A stretch of DNA of 64,000 nt, from the NCBI RefSeq assembly GCF_009928425.1, contig NZ_JAABNS010000001.1, positions 2,232,001-2,296,000 on the forward strand, in the 5' to 3' direction. This stretch comes from Pseudarthrobacter sp. ATCC 49987 (lineage in GTDB: Bacteria > Actinomycetota > Actinomycetes > Actinomycetales > Micrococcaceae). The translations under genes were made by a program, and so were the position numbers. The notes under the pieces were generated by a model. It was given only the letters and a program-made list of their open reading frames with translations. It was not told the origin of the DNA and made no database searches. Positions 1-8,408 of this stretch are shown here, piece by piece. Positions within the stretch are counted from its first letter, which is position 1, and each line of letters starts with the position of its first letter.

Positions 1-345
1 GCTGGTGTACGTCCGCCAGGCCCCGGAGGAAGGTGGCGGCGTGGCGGTCCCGGACGTTGCGGACGCCGGCGGGGGCACGGGTGCCGACGTCGCAACGCTG
101 GGCGACGGCGCCGTCGTCAGCGGGGCGGAAGCTGTAGGCGCCACCACTCCGGCCGTCGAACCGGCCGCGGGGGCCGGGTCCGCGGACCCCATGGTGCCGG
201 CCACGGCAACGCCGCCGGCGACGGCCGCCACGGCGAGGGCAACGACGGCGGCCGCCCAGGGCCAGCGCCGGCGTCTCCCGGCGTCGCTCGCCGGTTCGTC
301 GTCATATGGGTCGCTGCCCGGAATGTCGTGACTGCCTGAGCCCAT
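1..345 (-). CDS. Membrane-anchored secreted protein, N-terminal part (cut by window edge)
   Basis: Only the first 115 codons are in the window; the frame is open to base 1. An acidic cytoplasmic stretch (residues 1-21, with DPYDDEP) is followed by RRRR at about 22-26, then an Ala/Val-rich hydrophobic segment (about 27-50), then a low-complexity Ala/Pro/Ser/Thr linker. This is the layout of a type II signal-anchor or uncleaved signal protein whose folded domain lies beyond the window. The start ATG at 343-345 is preceded by a purine-rich stretch, GGGGGCAGGG. No domain is visible, so the function is unknown. Confidence 0.6.
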   Translation of the reverse strand, partial: MGSGSHDIPGSDPYDDEPASDAGRRRRWPWAAAVVALAVAAVAGGVAVAGTMGSADPAPAAGSTAGVVAPTASAPLTTAPSPSVATSAPVPPPASATSGTATPPPSSGAWRTYTS

Positions 346-504
346 GCCCTGCCCCCATTAAAGGTCCGTGTGCCGCTGGCCGGGGACCACTGGAAGTGCG
401 TGGACCGCCGCGGCGCAATGTTCGAGCCTCAGGCTACTCCCCCGGCCGCGGCATTCCCCGCCCCGCGATGTCGAGTCGCGGAATGTGTCGGCGTGGGGCC
501 CGGC

Positions 505-993
505 TCACCCCGGCTGGGCGGGATACCGGACCGAAGCCACCGTTTCGTTGTCCTCGTTCAGGACCACGACGACGTCGATCGTTTCACCTGCCAGCGCGGG
601 AGGCAGCCAGTGCTCCGCATCCTGCCACATGCGGTGCAGCGGCAGCGCTTGGACGTCGAACCATTCGGGCGTGATCTCCGGACTCTCGGCGGGTTCGCCT
701 TCCCACTGCCGGACAGTGAACAGCCTGCACGACATGTTCCACTCGGTCCGGGCGGGAAAGATGAACTCGACGACGCCGGCGTGCGCCAGATCCTCCTGGC
801 GGACGATGACTCCGGCCTCTTCCCAGACTTCGCGGACCACGGCCTCGGCGTCGCTCTCCCCCACTTCGACGTGGCCGCCGACCCCCACGATCTTGCCCGT
901 GCCGAACCCGGTCCTTTTCAGCCCCAGCAGCACCTCGGTGCCGGAGCCCGCTTCGCGGAGCAGGAAACACAGTGTGACAGGAGTGGAAGCCAT
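505..993 (-). CDS. Nudix hydrolase, MTH1/8-oxo-dGTP diphosphatase-like
   Basis: A 162-residue protein carrying a complete Nudix box at residues 40-62 (G-x5-E-x7-REVWEEAGV), which binds the metal ions that drive pyrophosphate hydrolysis. The rest (CFLLRE near the N-terminus, then LLGLKRTGFGTGK, and WFDVQALP followed by RMWQDAEHWLP) resembles the MTH1/oxidised-purine type, whose members remove 8-oxo-dGTP and related oxidised nucleotides from the pool. The family call is firm and the substrate is inferred. It is one of three Nudix genes in the window. Transcription is monocistronic or follows the gene ending at 1029 with a 35-bp gap. Confidence 0.85.
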   Translation of the reverse strand: MASTPVTLCFLLREAGSGTEVLLGLKRTGFGTGKIVGVGGHVEVGESDAEAVVREVWEEAGVIVRQEDLAHAGVVEFIFPARTEWNMSCRLFTVRQWEGEPAESPEITPEWFDVQALPLHRMWQDAEHWLPPALAGETIDVVVVLNEDNETVASVRYPAQPG

Positions 994-1028
994 GAATGCA
1001 AGCCTATAGCTGGCGCCGGATGCCGACG

Positions 1029-1772
1029 CTATCCGGCCGCCGGACCGTCGCCGACCAGCTGCGGCCGCAGCCCGACCGGAATCCCCTTTTCCACGAATTC
1101 CTTATCCATGGCCTGCTGCGGCGTGAGGCCCTGGTTGTTCAGCGCCTGGAACTCCCAGGTGAAGACGCTGGACCACTCCTGCCGGTAGTCAGAGAGGAAC
1201 CGCCCGTTCTGCAGTTTGGCCATCAGGTACCAGGCGTTGCCGCCGTCGAGCTGGAGTGCCCGGACACCGTCGTCGGAGATGGAATAGGCGAGCCAACCAT
1301 CTGCACAACCCAGCACGGTGTAATAGGCATGCTCGGCGGCCGGAATCGCTTTGATGGCCCGTTCCTGGTCGTTGCGCTGCTGGTCGACGTTGGCCATGGT
1401 GCAGTCGACACCGCCGGTGCTCAGGGCTCCGGCGGAGGTCCCCGCTTGAGAGGCGGCGGGCGTGGGCGCATCCGGGGCACTCGGCGCGGGGCTGGCAGAG
1501 GGCGCCGGAGTTCCCGTTTGGGCCGGCCCGGGCGCAGGTTGCAGCATCAGGTTGCCGCCAACAAGGAGGGCCCCAACGACAGCCGCGGCGGCTACTAACG
1601 TCGCGGCCGCCGTCCGCACGCCAAAGCGCCGTACCGGAGCGCCCCCAGTCGTGCTCACAACGTTTGGATCCGTGGAAAATACGATCGAGCGGGCGGAGGC
1701 GCTTCCCGGGGCTGTGTCCGGTGCTCCCACCTGTGGTTTGGCATCCTTCATGAGCTGTTCGATGCGGTCCAT
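1029..1772 (-). CDS. Single-pass membrane protein, probable anti-sigma partner of the adjacent ECF factor
   Basis: 247 residues. The N-terminal 50 residues are cytoplasmic (MDRIEQLMKDAKPQVG), followed by one transmembrane segment of Ala/Val (about residues 53-75), a Pro/Ala/Thr linker, and an extracytoplasmic domain with two Cys and several Trp/Tyr. I chose the ATG at 1772 because GGAAGGA lies just upstream and the open frame before it has no family character. Its start overlaps the end of the sigma gene by 25 bp, which suggests translational coupling. Topology and position fit a transmembrane sigma regulator or a sigma-controlled surface protein, but I see no recognisable zinc anti-sigma (HxxxCxxC) motif, so the anti-sigma role is inference. 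Confidence 0.6.
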   Translation of the reverse strand: MDRIEQLMKDAKPQVGAPDTAPGSASARSIVFSTDPNVVSTTGGAPVRRFGVRTAAATLVAAAAVVGALLVGGNLMLQPAPGPAQTGTPAPSASPAPSAPDAPTPAASQAGTSAGALSTGGVDCTMANVDQQRNDQERAIKAIPAAEHAYYTVLGCADGWLAYSISDDGVRALQLDGGNAWYLMAKLQNGRFLSDYRQEWSSVFTWEFQALNNQGLTPQQAMDKEFVEKGIPVGLRPQLVGDGPAAG

Positions 1773-2296
1773 GGATAGTCCTTCCGTTCGGTCATGAGAT
1801 GTGGGGGCGCTGCATTCGCGAAGGCCCGCCGTGCCCGGTGCAGACGGACCGCAGCGGCCGAAGGGGAACACCCCAGGGTCTGGGCTGGTTCTGCGGAGGT
1901 CAGTTCGTCCCAGTAGCTGAGCATCAGGACCTCGCGGTCCCGCTCCCTGAGCCGCACCAGCACCTCCACCACGGCGGCCCGCTCTTCTGTGTTTGACCCG
2001 GGGACCTGGCTGCGGGCCTCATCCTTCAGCCGTTCGACAAGTTCCTGGGCGCGGCGTCGTCCCCTGTACTCATTGCCGATCACGTGCCGCGCGGACGCCA
2101 GCAGCCAGCCGATGCCGGGCGGCTCCGGCACCTGCTTTTCCCAGGCAATTCTGAAGACGTCCGCAGCAAGTTCCTCGGCACGGTGCCGTTCACTGATACG
2201 GCAGGCAATGTAGCGGTATACCCGCGCGGAATGCTGAGTGTGCAGGTCAATGAACGCCTGCTCTTTGGCAGCCAACATGGTACTTCCCCCGGACAT
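1748..2296 (-). CDS. ECF-type RNA polymerase sigma factor
   Basis: 182 residues. Region 2 (about 10-80: FIDLHTQHSARVYRYIACRI, AEELAADVFRIAWEK) binds core polymerase and the -10 element. Region 4 (about 110-165: LRERDREVLMLSYWDELTSAE, then CSPSAAAVRLHRARRAF) is the sigma-70 r4 helix-turn-helix reading the -35 element. Two starts are possible: ATG at 2296, with AGGAAG upstream at suitable spacing, or ATG at 2278, preceded closely by GGGGGAAG. The longer form is listed. The gene overlaps the downstream membrane protein gene, a common sigma/anti-sigma arrangement, and may activate its own promoter just upstream. Confidence 0.9.
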   Translation of the reverse strand: MSGGSTMLAAKEQAFIDLHTQHSARVYRYIACRISERHRAEELAADVFRIAWEKQVPEPPGIGWLLASARHVIGNEYRGRRRAQELVERLKDEARSQVPGSNTEERAAVVEVLVRLRERDREVLMLSYWDELTSAEPAQTLGCSPSAAAVRLHRARRAFANAAPPHLMTERKDYPWTASNSS

Positions 2297-2321
2297 CGGA
2301 TGACTTCTTCCTGAAGACTAA

Positions 2322-2349
2322 GTGTCGCGTGAAGGGCTTTTTCTTACAC
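2322..2349 (-). promoter_or_regulatory. Candidate ECF autoregulatory promoter
   Basis: Reading the minus strand, GTGTAAG (2349-2343) is separated by 15 bp from CGACAC (2327-2322), about 25 bp upstream of the sigma gene start. Short -35 and -10 blocks with 15-17 bp spacing are typical of ECF promoters, and autoregulation is common. The match is by eye and could be chance. Confidence 0.3.
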
Positions 2350-2428
2350 TTGTCAGCAAGAAAATTCACCGGTTGCTTCCGGTCGCAAGTCCGACACCAG
2401 CAAACTGGAAGGCACCATACTGAGAGGC

Positions 2429-2914
2429 GTGAACTCCGCAGCAAAGACGGCAGCATCGGTTTCTCCCGGCCTCGTCCCCGAACTTCTGATCACCGACCTC
2501 ACCACTAGCCTCAACTTCTGGGTCACGCTCTGCGGATTCGAGATTCTCTACGACCGCCCGGCAGAGGGTTTCGCGTATCTTCACTCGGGCAAGGCACATG
2601 TCATGCTCGAGCAAATCGGCGTCGGGAGAAATTGGATCCCCGGCACCCTTCAGCGTCCGCTCGGCCGCGGGGTGAATTTTCAGATCGCTGTGCCTGCGGT
2701 AGAGCCCTTGGTGGAACGCATCATCGCCGCTTCCTGGCCGCTGTTCATGGCCCCCGAAGACAAGTGGTACCAAACAGGCGGGACGATGGTTGGTGTTTCA
2801 CAGTTCCTGGTTCAAGACCCCGACGGGTACCTCATTCGATTCTCCTCACGGCTAGGGCACGTCCCACCGGTCCGGGCGGAACAGCCCTGCCCGGACCCAG
2901 CAGGAGAACGCTGA
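2429..2914 (+). CDS. VOC-family (glyoxalase/bleomycin-resistance-like) protein
   Basis: 161 residues with the beta-alpha-beta-beta-beta repeats of the vicinal oxygen chelate fold. The first module is LVPELLITDLTTSLNFWVTL followed by FEILYDRP. The second runs through VNFQIAVPAVEPLVERI, and FLVQDPDGYLIRFSSRLG is the characteristic C-terminal strand of BleO/glyoxalase-like members. Such proteins bind drugs or act as metal-dependent lyases, isomerases or dioxygenases; the ligand here cannot be read. The start is a GTG, with GAGAGG only one base away, so the mRNA may instead be leaderless (CATACT lies 7 bp upstream). It is convergent with the nuclease gene that follows. Confidence 0.8.
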   Translation: MNSAAKTAASVSPGLVPELLITDLTTSLNFWVTLCGFEILYDRPAEGFAYLHSGKAHVMLEQIGVGRNWIPGTLQRPLGRGVNFQIAVPAVEPLVERIIAASWPLFMAPEDKWYQTGGTMVGVSQFLVQDPDGYLIRFSSRLGHVPPVRAEQPCPDPAGER

Positions 2915-2996
2915 GCGAGTCCGGCAGCGCGTTCAGACATATTGGCGCAGGAGGTCTTCCGGGAGCGGGTCCTCGAAGGGATCCGCCCGGGCCGGG

Positions 2997-4568
2997 TCAT
3001 CCGTGTCTTGGGGGGGGCCATGGGTGCCCGGCCGTGAACAGGTGCCAGTCCGGGAACGGGTCCGGCGGCAGTTCCTGTTCGGGATCAGGGCCAGGGTCCT
3101 CGGGTACGCCTTCGGCAAGGAGTGTCACCATGGCCTGGAGGCGGTCCGGCCAGTGGGGTGGTTCCCAGTCCTGCTGTTCGCTGGGGTAGTGCCTTCCGGA
3201 TGGTGAGGTCCAGCCGGGCGGTGCGTCTTTGCTGGCTCCGGCCGGTGTCCAGGCCGAGCTGTGTTTCAGGCCGTGGTGTTTGCGGCAGGGCTGGCCGAGG
3301 TTGCTGATCCCGGTAGTGCCTCCGTCGGCCCAGGCCAGGAGATGGTCGGCGTCGTTGTCCAGGGACTGGTTGTTGCAGCCCGGGAAGGGGCACTTCCCGT
3401 CGCGGAGCCGCAGCCACTGCCGCACTGCCTTCGGCACCCGGTAGCTGGACCGGCCGATTTCCAGCGGCGCCCCGTCCCGCGGGTCCACCAGGACCCGGTA
3501 GAAGGAATCCGCGCCTTCGGCGATGAGGCGGCGGGCCATCGAGGGCGGGATCGGCCCGTACCCGTCCAGGACCGCCGGTTCCTCACCCGCGCCGAGCAGC
3601 GACAGGACCGGAACGGTGACCAGGACCTGCGCCCGCGGCGACGGCACACCCCCGCCCGCGCCCGTGCCGGTCCCGCCGCCCGCCACTTCGCCGTCGGCGA
3701 GTCCGCTGGTGAGCAGCCAGGTCGCGGCGATGTCGGCGCGGAGCTGGGTGAGGGTCCGCACCTCGTCCGGGCCCTGGAGGGCGCGGGCGGCGGCGGTGGT
3801 CCGGTCCCAGATCCCCGCCGCGGTATCGGCCGGCAGGTACGCGGAGAACCAGGCCATCCCGTCGGAGTCCGGGCGGTACTCGACCCGCCGGTCCGCAGCG
3901 CTCTTGGTGTGGCGTGTTTCGATGCTGTCCCGGTGGTGGCGTTCCCGCCAGGTGCGGGCCTTGGCCCGGAACCGGGACGGAACCAGTTCCCCGGCCGGGC
4001 AGCCACGGGCCGGGTCCGGTGCGTCAGAGTCCAGGAAGTGCGCTTCCAGCCCGGCCGCCCCGTCCGGGTCCAGGCCGGAGGTTTCGTCGACGATGATCCG
4101 GGCATGCGCCCAGGAAATCCTCCCGGCCGCCAGCGCGGCCAGGGTCAGCGGCAACGCCGTCGTGAGGGCCTGGCAGTCGGACAGGAAGGCCCCTGCGGCC
4201 CGTTCGCCCACGGTCAGGACACACGCGACCTCAGCCGTCACCGCCATCTCCTGGCACTTGGCGTCGTGCGGTGCCATCGCCGGTGCCGCCATGGCATCGG
4301 TGGCCCGCAGATAGGTCGCGCCCAGCCGCACCTTCAACGCCGCGGCCCGCGCCTCCCACCGGGCGACCTCGGCCAGGCCGTCCAGGCAATCATCGGCAAG
4401 ATCCCGCAACGGATCGTCCGCCAACGGACCAGCATCCCGGCCGTCGCCGGCCCCGGACGGACCACCGCCGTCAGCGCCGGCCCCGGTGACGGAATCCAGC
4501 GCCACAGTCAACACCCCGACGCCCGCCAGGGCCTCCCTGCCATCCGCACTCCAGTCCGTGCTTTCCAT
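2997..4568 (-). CDS. DUF222 (13E12 repeat family) HNH endonuclease, C-terminus apparently frameshifted
   Basis: 523 residues. The DUF222 region spans about residues 40-380 (ADRRVEYRPDSDGMAWFSAY and the SMARRLIAEGADSFYRVLVD block). It is followed by an HNH nuclease motif with zinc-type cysteines: CPFPGC, DADHLLAWADGG, then CRKHH. This is the actinobacterial 13E12 family, multicopy and of unsettled biological role. Reading stops at 2997 just after a run of eight C on the coding strand (3017-3010). With seven C the frame continues 64 bp to a TGA at 2933 and gives a tail rich in acidic and proline residues (DPFEDPLPEDLLRQYV), consistent with the preceding DPFPD-type sequence. So the gene is either frameshifted, phase-variable or miscalled by one base. 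Confidence 0.85.
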   Translation of the reverse strand: MESTDWSADGREALAGVGVLTVALDSVTGAGADGGGPSGAGDGRDAGPLADDPLRDLADDCLDGLAEVARWEARAAALKVRLGATYLRATDAMAAPAMAPHDAKCQEMAVTAEVACVLTVGERAAGAFLSDCQALTTALPLTLAALAAGRISWAHARIIVDETSGLDPDGAAGLEAHFLDSDAPDPARGCPAGELVPSRFRAKARTWRERHHRDSIETRHTKSAADRRVEYRPDSDGMAWFSAYLPADTAAGIWDRTTAAARALQGPDEVRTLTQLRADIAATWLLTSGLADGEVAGGGTGTGAGGGVPSPRAQVLVTVPVLSLLGAGEEPAVLDGYGPIPPSMARRLIAEGADSFYRVLVDPRDGAPLEIGRSSYRVPKAVRQWLRLRDGKCPFPGCNNQSLDNDADHLLAWADGGTTGISNLGQPCRKHHGLKHSSAWTPAGASKDAPPGWTSPSGRHYPSEQQDWEPPHWPDRLQAMVTLLAEGVPEDPGPDPEQELPPDPFPDWHLFTAGHPWPPPRHG

Positions 4569-4806
4569 ACACCCAAACTAGCGCGCACCTCCGACACTTT
4601 TCACGAACCGGCCCCGGGCAGCGTGACGGGCGCCGGCAGCGGCCGGCGACCCGGACGTGGATGGTCTTCAAAGCACAATCGCGTTCCCGGCCAGGACAAT
4701 GTCCAGGGCCGTCGGCGCAAACTTTCCGCGCCGCCGACGGTCAGCGACACCCTGCTGCCAGGCACCTGTCTTCGCGCCCGCGTTCACCTGGTTCCTTACG
4801 GTGGCT

Positions 4807-5856
4807 CTAGCCCAGCGCCCGGGGATGCGCGGCGGCGTAGATCTCCCGCAGGGTGTCCGCCGTGACCAGGGTGTAGACCTGCGTAGTGGTCACAGACGCA
4901 TGGCCCAGCAGTTCCTGGACCACCCGGACGTCGGCCCCTCCCTCGAGCAGGTGCGTGGCGAAGGAGTGCCGCAGAGTGTGCGGCGAGACGTCCTTGGTGA
5001 TGTTGGCTTTCTCTGCGGCCGTCTTGAGGATGGTCCAGGCGCTCTGCCGGCTGATCCGTCCGCCGCGGGCGTTCAGGAACAGCGCCGGGGTCCCCTTGCC
5101 CTTGGCGGACAAAAGCGGCCGGCCGCGGACGAGGTAGGCGTCGAGGGCGCGGGCACCGAACGATCCCAGCGGGACCAGCCGTTCCTTGGAACCCTTGCCG
5201 AACAGCCGGACGATCGCTGGCCCGGCGTCGGACCGTCGGTCCTGCTCTGGCGTATGGAGCGAAATGTCGTCGACGTCGAGGCCCATGGCTTCGCTGATGC
5301 GGGCGCCGGTGGAATAGAGGAACTCCAGCAGTGCCCTGTCCCGCAGGCCGGTGGCGGTGTCGGTGCCGACCGCTTCCAGGATCCGCGTGACCTCGTCGAC
5401 GCTGATGGCCTTGGGCAGGCGTTTGCCGGGCATGGGCGGGTGAACGTCGCTGGCCGGGTCGGTGGGGGTGACGCCCTCAAGTGCCCAGAACTTGTGGAGC
5501 CCGCGCACGGCGACCACGGTCCGCGCCGCCGAGCGGATGCCCAGGGCCGAGCCGCCGTCGGACCCGTCGGAGAGGGCCTGGACGAAGCCGGTGACGTCAT
5601 GCCGGGTGATCTCGGCGGGGCGCTGGCGGCCCGTCTGGGCGAGGTGCCGCGCGTAACGAACGAGGTCCCGCCGGTACGCGGAGAGGGTGTTGGCCGCGAG
5701 CCCCCGTTCCACCCCCATGTGCTGCAGGTAGTCCGTCATGGCCCGGTCGATCGCTGTGAGCGGCCGGGCAGGGGCCTCTGCGGGGGCTGCCTTCGCCGGG
5801 GCTGGAGGCACGGGATGCGCAGGAGCGGGCGGCTCGGCAGTCAGCGGTTCCGTCAT
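4807..5856 (-). CDS. xerD: Site-specific tyrosine recombinase XerD
   Basis: 349 residues. After a Pro/Ala-rich extension of about 32 residues comes the SAM-like core-binding domain (about 35-125), then the catalytic domain with the expected residues: R186 (GARISE), K221/K224 ([11 protein letters not shown]), H293-x-x-R296 ([12 protein letters not shown]), H319 (LLGHAS) and nucleophile Y328 (QVYTLV). With XerC it resolves chromosome dimers at dif during cell division. The ATG at 5856 overlaps the upstream Nudix stop (TGATG), so the two are translationally coupled. In many actinobacteria xerD is followed by parA-scpA-scpB; here it is followed by a 238-bp gap and a DUF222/HNH gene. Confidence 0.95.
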   Translation of the reverse strand: MTEPLTAEPPAPAHPVPPAPAKAAPAEAPARPLTAIDRAMTDYLQHMGVERGLAANTLSAYRRDLVRYARHLAQTGRQRPAEITRHDVTGFVQALSDGSDGGSALGIRSAARTVVAVRGLHKFWALEGVTPTDPASDVHPPMPGKRLPKAISVDEVTRILEAVGTDTATGLRDRALLEFLYSTGARISEAMGLDVDDISLHTPEQDRRSDAGPAIVRLFGKGSKERLVPLGSFGARALDAYLVRGRPLLSAKGKGTPALFLNARGGRISRQSAWTILKTAAEKANITKDVSPHTLRHSFATHLLEGGADVRVVQELLGHASVTTTQVYTLVTADTLREIYAAAHPRALG

Positions 5857-6518
5857 CAGCGCTGGCTGGGATGCGCCGGCCACGGCGCGTCGCCCGGACG
5901 GAGGCTCGTGAAGTTGTCGGCACGGGCGGCCGCGGCCGCCAGGACGCCGACGACGGCGGACGGGTTGTGCAGGCGCCCCTCCAGCACGGCCAGGACGGCC
6001 GCTTCGAGCGGGATCCAGTGCAGCTCGATTTCCGCTTCCTCGTCGGTGCGGACGTGGAGTTCGTGGCCGGGCACGTCGCTGAGATCCCGGGCGAGGTAGA
6101 TACGGATGGCCTCGCTGGAGGAACCGGGGGAATTGAAGAAGTCGGCCAGCACGTTCCACGTGCCGGCGACGAGGTCGGCTTCCTCGGCGAGTTCCCTGGC
6201 CGCGCCGGCCACAAAGTCCTCGCCTTCGACATCGAGGAGCCCGGCCGGGATCTCCCACAGGTCCATGCCGACGGGGTGCCGGTACTGCTTGATCAGCAGC
6301 ACTTCGCCGGCGTCGTTCATCGGGAGGATGGCCACCGCGCCGGGGTGGTCGATGTAGTCGCGGACGAGCGGATCGCCGTCGTCGTTGAGTTGGAAACTGT
6401 CACTGACGACGTCCCAGATCCGGCCTTCGTAGACCGTCCGGGACGACAAAAGACGGCGCGGGCTCGGTTCGTCCGAAACCTGCCGTGCAGCATTGGGGGT
6501 CTCAGGGTTACCGGGCAT
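5856..6518 (-). CDS. Nudix hydrolase, ADP-ribose pyrophosphatase type
   Basis: 220 residues. The N-terminal beta region ([14 protein letters not shown], then [17 protein letters not shown]) and [16 protein letters not shown] immediately before the Nudix box (about 93-116, ending [10 protein letters not shown]) are signatures of ADP-ribose diphosphatases, which cleave ADP-ribose to AMP and ribose 5-phosphate. [20 protein letters not shown] supplies the loop usual in this subfamily. It sits between pyrG and xerD, a conserved actinobacterial position, with 26 bp after pyrG and a one-base overlap into xerD. The substrate is inferred from the family. Confidence 0.92.
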   Translation of the reverse strand: MPGNPETPNAARQVSDEPSPRRLLSSRTVYEGRIWDVVSDSFQLNDDGDPLVRDYIDHPGAVAILPMNDAGEVLLIKQYRHPVGMDLWEIPAGLLDVEGEDFVAGAARELAEEADLVAGTWNVLADFFNSPGSSSEAIRIYLARDLSDVPGHELHVRTDEEAEIELHWIPLEAAVLAVLEGRLHNPSAVVGVLAAAAARADNFTSLRPGDAPWPAHPSQR

Positions 6519-6544
6519 CGCGCCGTCCTTTGATTCAGTTGGAG

Positions 6545-8320
6545 TTACTTCGACACTGCCGGGGAAGGCTTGGTGGCGGCTGGAGCCTTGGCTGTGGCGG
6601 CTGTGGAGGCGGTGCTCCCGCCGCCCTTCTGGTGCTCCAGGGCCGCCTTCACCAGTCCCGTGAAGAGCGCGTGCGGCCGGGTCGGGCGTGAGCTGAGTTC
6701 CGGGTGCGCCTGCGTGGCCACGTAGTACGGGTGGACCTCGCGGGGAAGTTCCACGTACTCCACCAGTTTGCCGTCGGGCGACGTTCCGGAGAACACCAGT
6801 CCCTGGGCGGCGATCTGCTCGCGGTACTTGTTGTTGACCTCGTAGCGGTGGCGGTGCCGTTCGCTGACCTTGGTGGTGCCGTAGGTCTCGGCGACCACTG
6901 AACCCTCGTCAAGCTTGGCTTCGTACAGGCCCAGGCGCATGGTGCCGCCGAGGTCGCCCTTGCCGTCGACGATGTCCAGCTGCTCTTCCATCGTGGCAAT
7001 CACGGGGTACTTCGAATCCGGCTCGAACTCGGAAGAGGAAGCGCCCTCGAGGCCGACCACGTTGCGGGCGTACTCGATCACCATGCACTGCAGGCCCAGG
7101 CACAGGCCCAGGACGGGGAGCTTGCTTTCGCGGGCGTACTTGAGCGCGCCGAGCTTGCCTTCGAGTCCGCGGATGCCGAAGCCGCCGGGGACACAGATCG
7201 CGTCGACCCCGTCGAGGGACTTGACCGCACCCTCGTGGGTTTCGCATTCGTCCGAGGGGACCCAGCGGATCTTGACCTTGGTGTCATTGGCGAAGCCGCC
7301 GGCGCGCAATGCCTCGGTCACTGACAGGTAAGCGTCCGGCAGGTCGATGTACTTGCCGACCAGGGCGATCTCAACCTCGTGCTTGGGGTTGTGTACCGCG
7401 TCCAGGAGCTTGTCCCAGCTGGTCCAGTCAACGTCCTTGAAAGGCAGGTCAAGGGCGCGGACGATGTAGGAGTCCAGGCCCTGGGAGTGCAGGGTCTTCG
7501 GGATGTCGTAGATGCTCGGGGCATCCGGGCAGCCGATGACGGCGTCGATGTCGACGTCGCACATGCGGCCGATCTTGTCGCGCATGGGCTGCGGCACTTC
7601 GCGATCCGAACGGATCACGATCGCCTCGGGCTGGATGCCAATGGAGCGCAGCGCGGCAACGGAGTGCTGCGTCGGCTTGGTCTTCAGTTCCTGCGACGGG
7701 CCGATGTACGGCACGAGGGAGACGTGCAGGAAGAAGACATTTCCGCGGCCGATGTCCTGGCGGACCTGGCGGGCGGATTCGAGGAACGGCTGGGACTCGA
7801 TGTCGCCCACGGTGCCGCCGATTTCGGTGATGATCACGTCGGGGGCGTTCTTGCCCTCGGCGGGGAGCCGCATGCGCCGCTTGATTTCATCGGTGATGTG
7901 CGGGATGACCTGGACGGTGTCGCCGAGGTATTCGCCGCGGCGTTCCTTGGCGATAACCGTGGAGTAGACCTGGCCGGTCGTGACATTGGCCGAGCCCTCG
8001 AGGTTCTCATCGAGGAAGCGCTCGTAGTGGCCGATGTCGAGGTCCGTTTCGGCGCCGTCGTCGGTTACGAAGACTTCGCCGTGCTGGAAGGGGTTCATCG
8101 TGCCCGGATCCACATTCAGATAGGGATCGAGCTTTTGCATTGTTACAGACAAGCCGCGTGCCCGCAGGAGGTGACCGAGGCTCGAAGCCGTCAGTCCCTT
8201 ACCGAGCGAGGACGCCACACCACCGGTAACGAAGATGTGTTTGGTCGTCTTGGACGAGCCCGGAAACCGGGAATTTACACGGGAATTTGATCGCTGCACC
8301 ACGGAGTTCGAGCCTATCAT
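6545..8320 (-). CDS. pyrG: CTP synthase (glutamine-hydrolysing)
   Basis: 591 residues. The synthetase domain begins at about residue 20 with [20 protein letters not shown] (ATP/UTP-binding P-loop) and includes [20 protein letters not shown]. The class I glutamine amidotransferase domain starts near 310, with the nucleophile elbow GLCLGLQC and the catalytic His/Glu in AHPELSS. It converts UTP, ATP and glutamine to CTP, the last step of pyrimidine nucleotide synthesis. I chose the ATG at 8320. An in-frame extension upstream lacks family similarity and would run into recN. A 20-residue polar N-terminal leader and an Ala/Thr/Ser/Pro tail are extras relative to the Escherichia coli enzyme. It lies downstream of recN (88-bp gap). 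Confidence 0.97.
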   Translation of the reverse strand: MIGSNSVVQRSNSRVNSRFPGSSKTTKHIFVTGGVASSLGKGLTASSLGHLLRARGLSVTMQKLDPYLNVDPGTMNPFQHGEVFVTDDGAETDLDIGHYERFLDENLEGSANVTTGQVYSTVIAKERRGEYLGDTVQVIPHITDEIKRRMRLPAEGKNAPDVIITEIGGTVGDIESQPFLESARQVRQDIGRGNVFFLHVSLVPYIGPSQELKTKPTQHSVAALRSIGIQPEAIVIRSDREVPQPMRDKIGRMCDVDIDAVIGCPDAPSIYDIPKTLHSQGLDSYIVRALDLPFKDVDWTSWDKLLDAVHNPKHEVEIALVGKYIDLPDAYLSVTEALRAGGFANDTKVKIRWVPSDECETHEGAVKSLDGVDAICVPGGFGIRGLEGKLGALKYARESKLPVLGLCLGLQCMVIEYARNVVGLEGASSSEFEPDSKYPVIATMEEQLDIVDGKGDLGGTMRLGLYEAKLDEGSVVAETYGTTKVSERHRHRYEVNNKYREQIAAQGLVFSGTSPDGKLVEYVELPREVHPYYVATQAHPELSSRPTRPHALFTGLVKAALEHQKGGGSTASTAATAKAPAATKPSPAVSK

Positions 8321-8408
8321 CAATTGAGCCCTCCAAGGGTCTGTTCGCGGCAACCCGCTGTGATTGTCGTCCCAGTACGGGCCGGCCGCTGGCAGTCGGA
8401 GAACCTGC

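Noticed and set aside
4569..4806. Possible small gene between xerD and the HNH gene
   Set aside because: Only a short frame without ribosome site or similarity; nothing supports coding.
3261..4865. Long plus-strand open frame opposite the DUF222 gene
   Set aside because: Composition is Arg/Pro/Gly-rich antisense of a high-GC gene; the minus frame carries clear HNH motifs.
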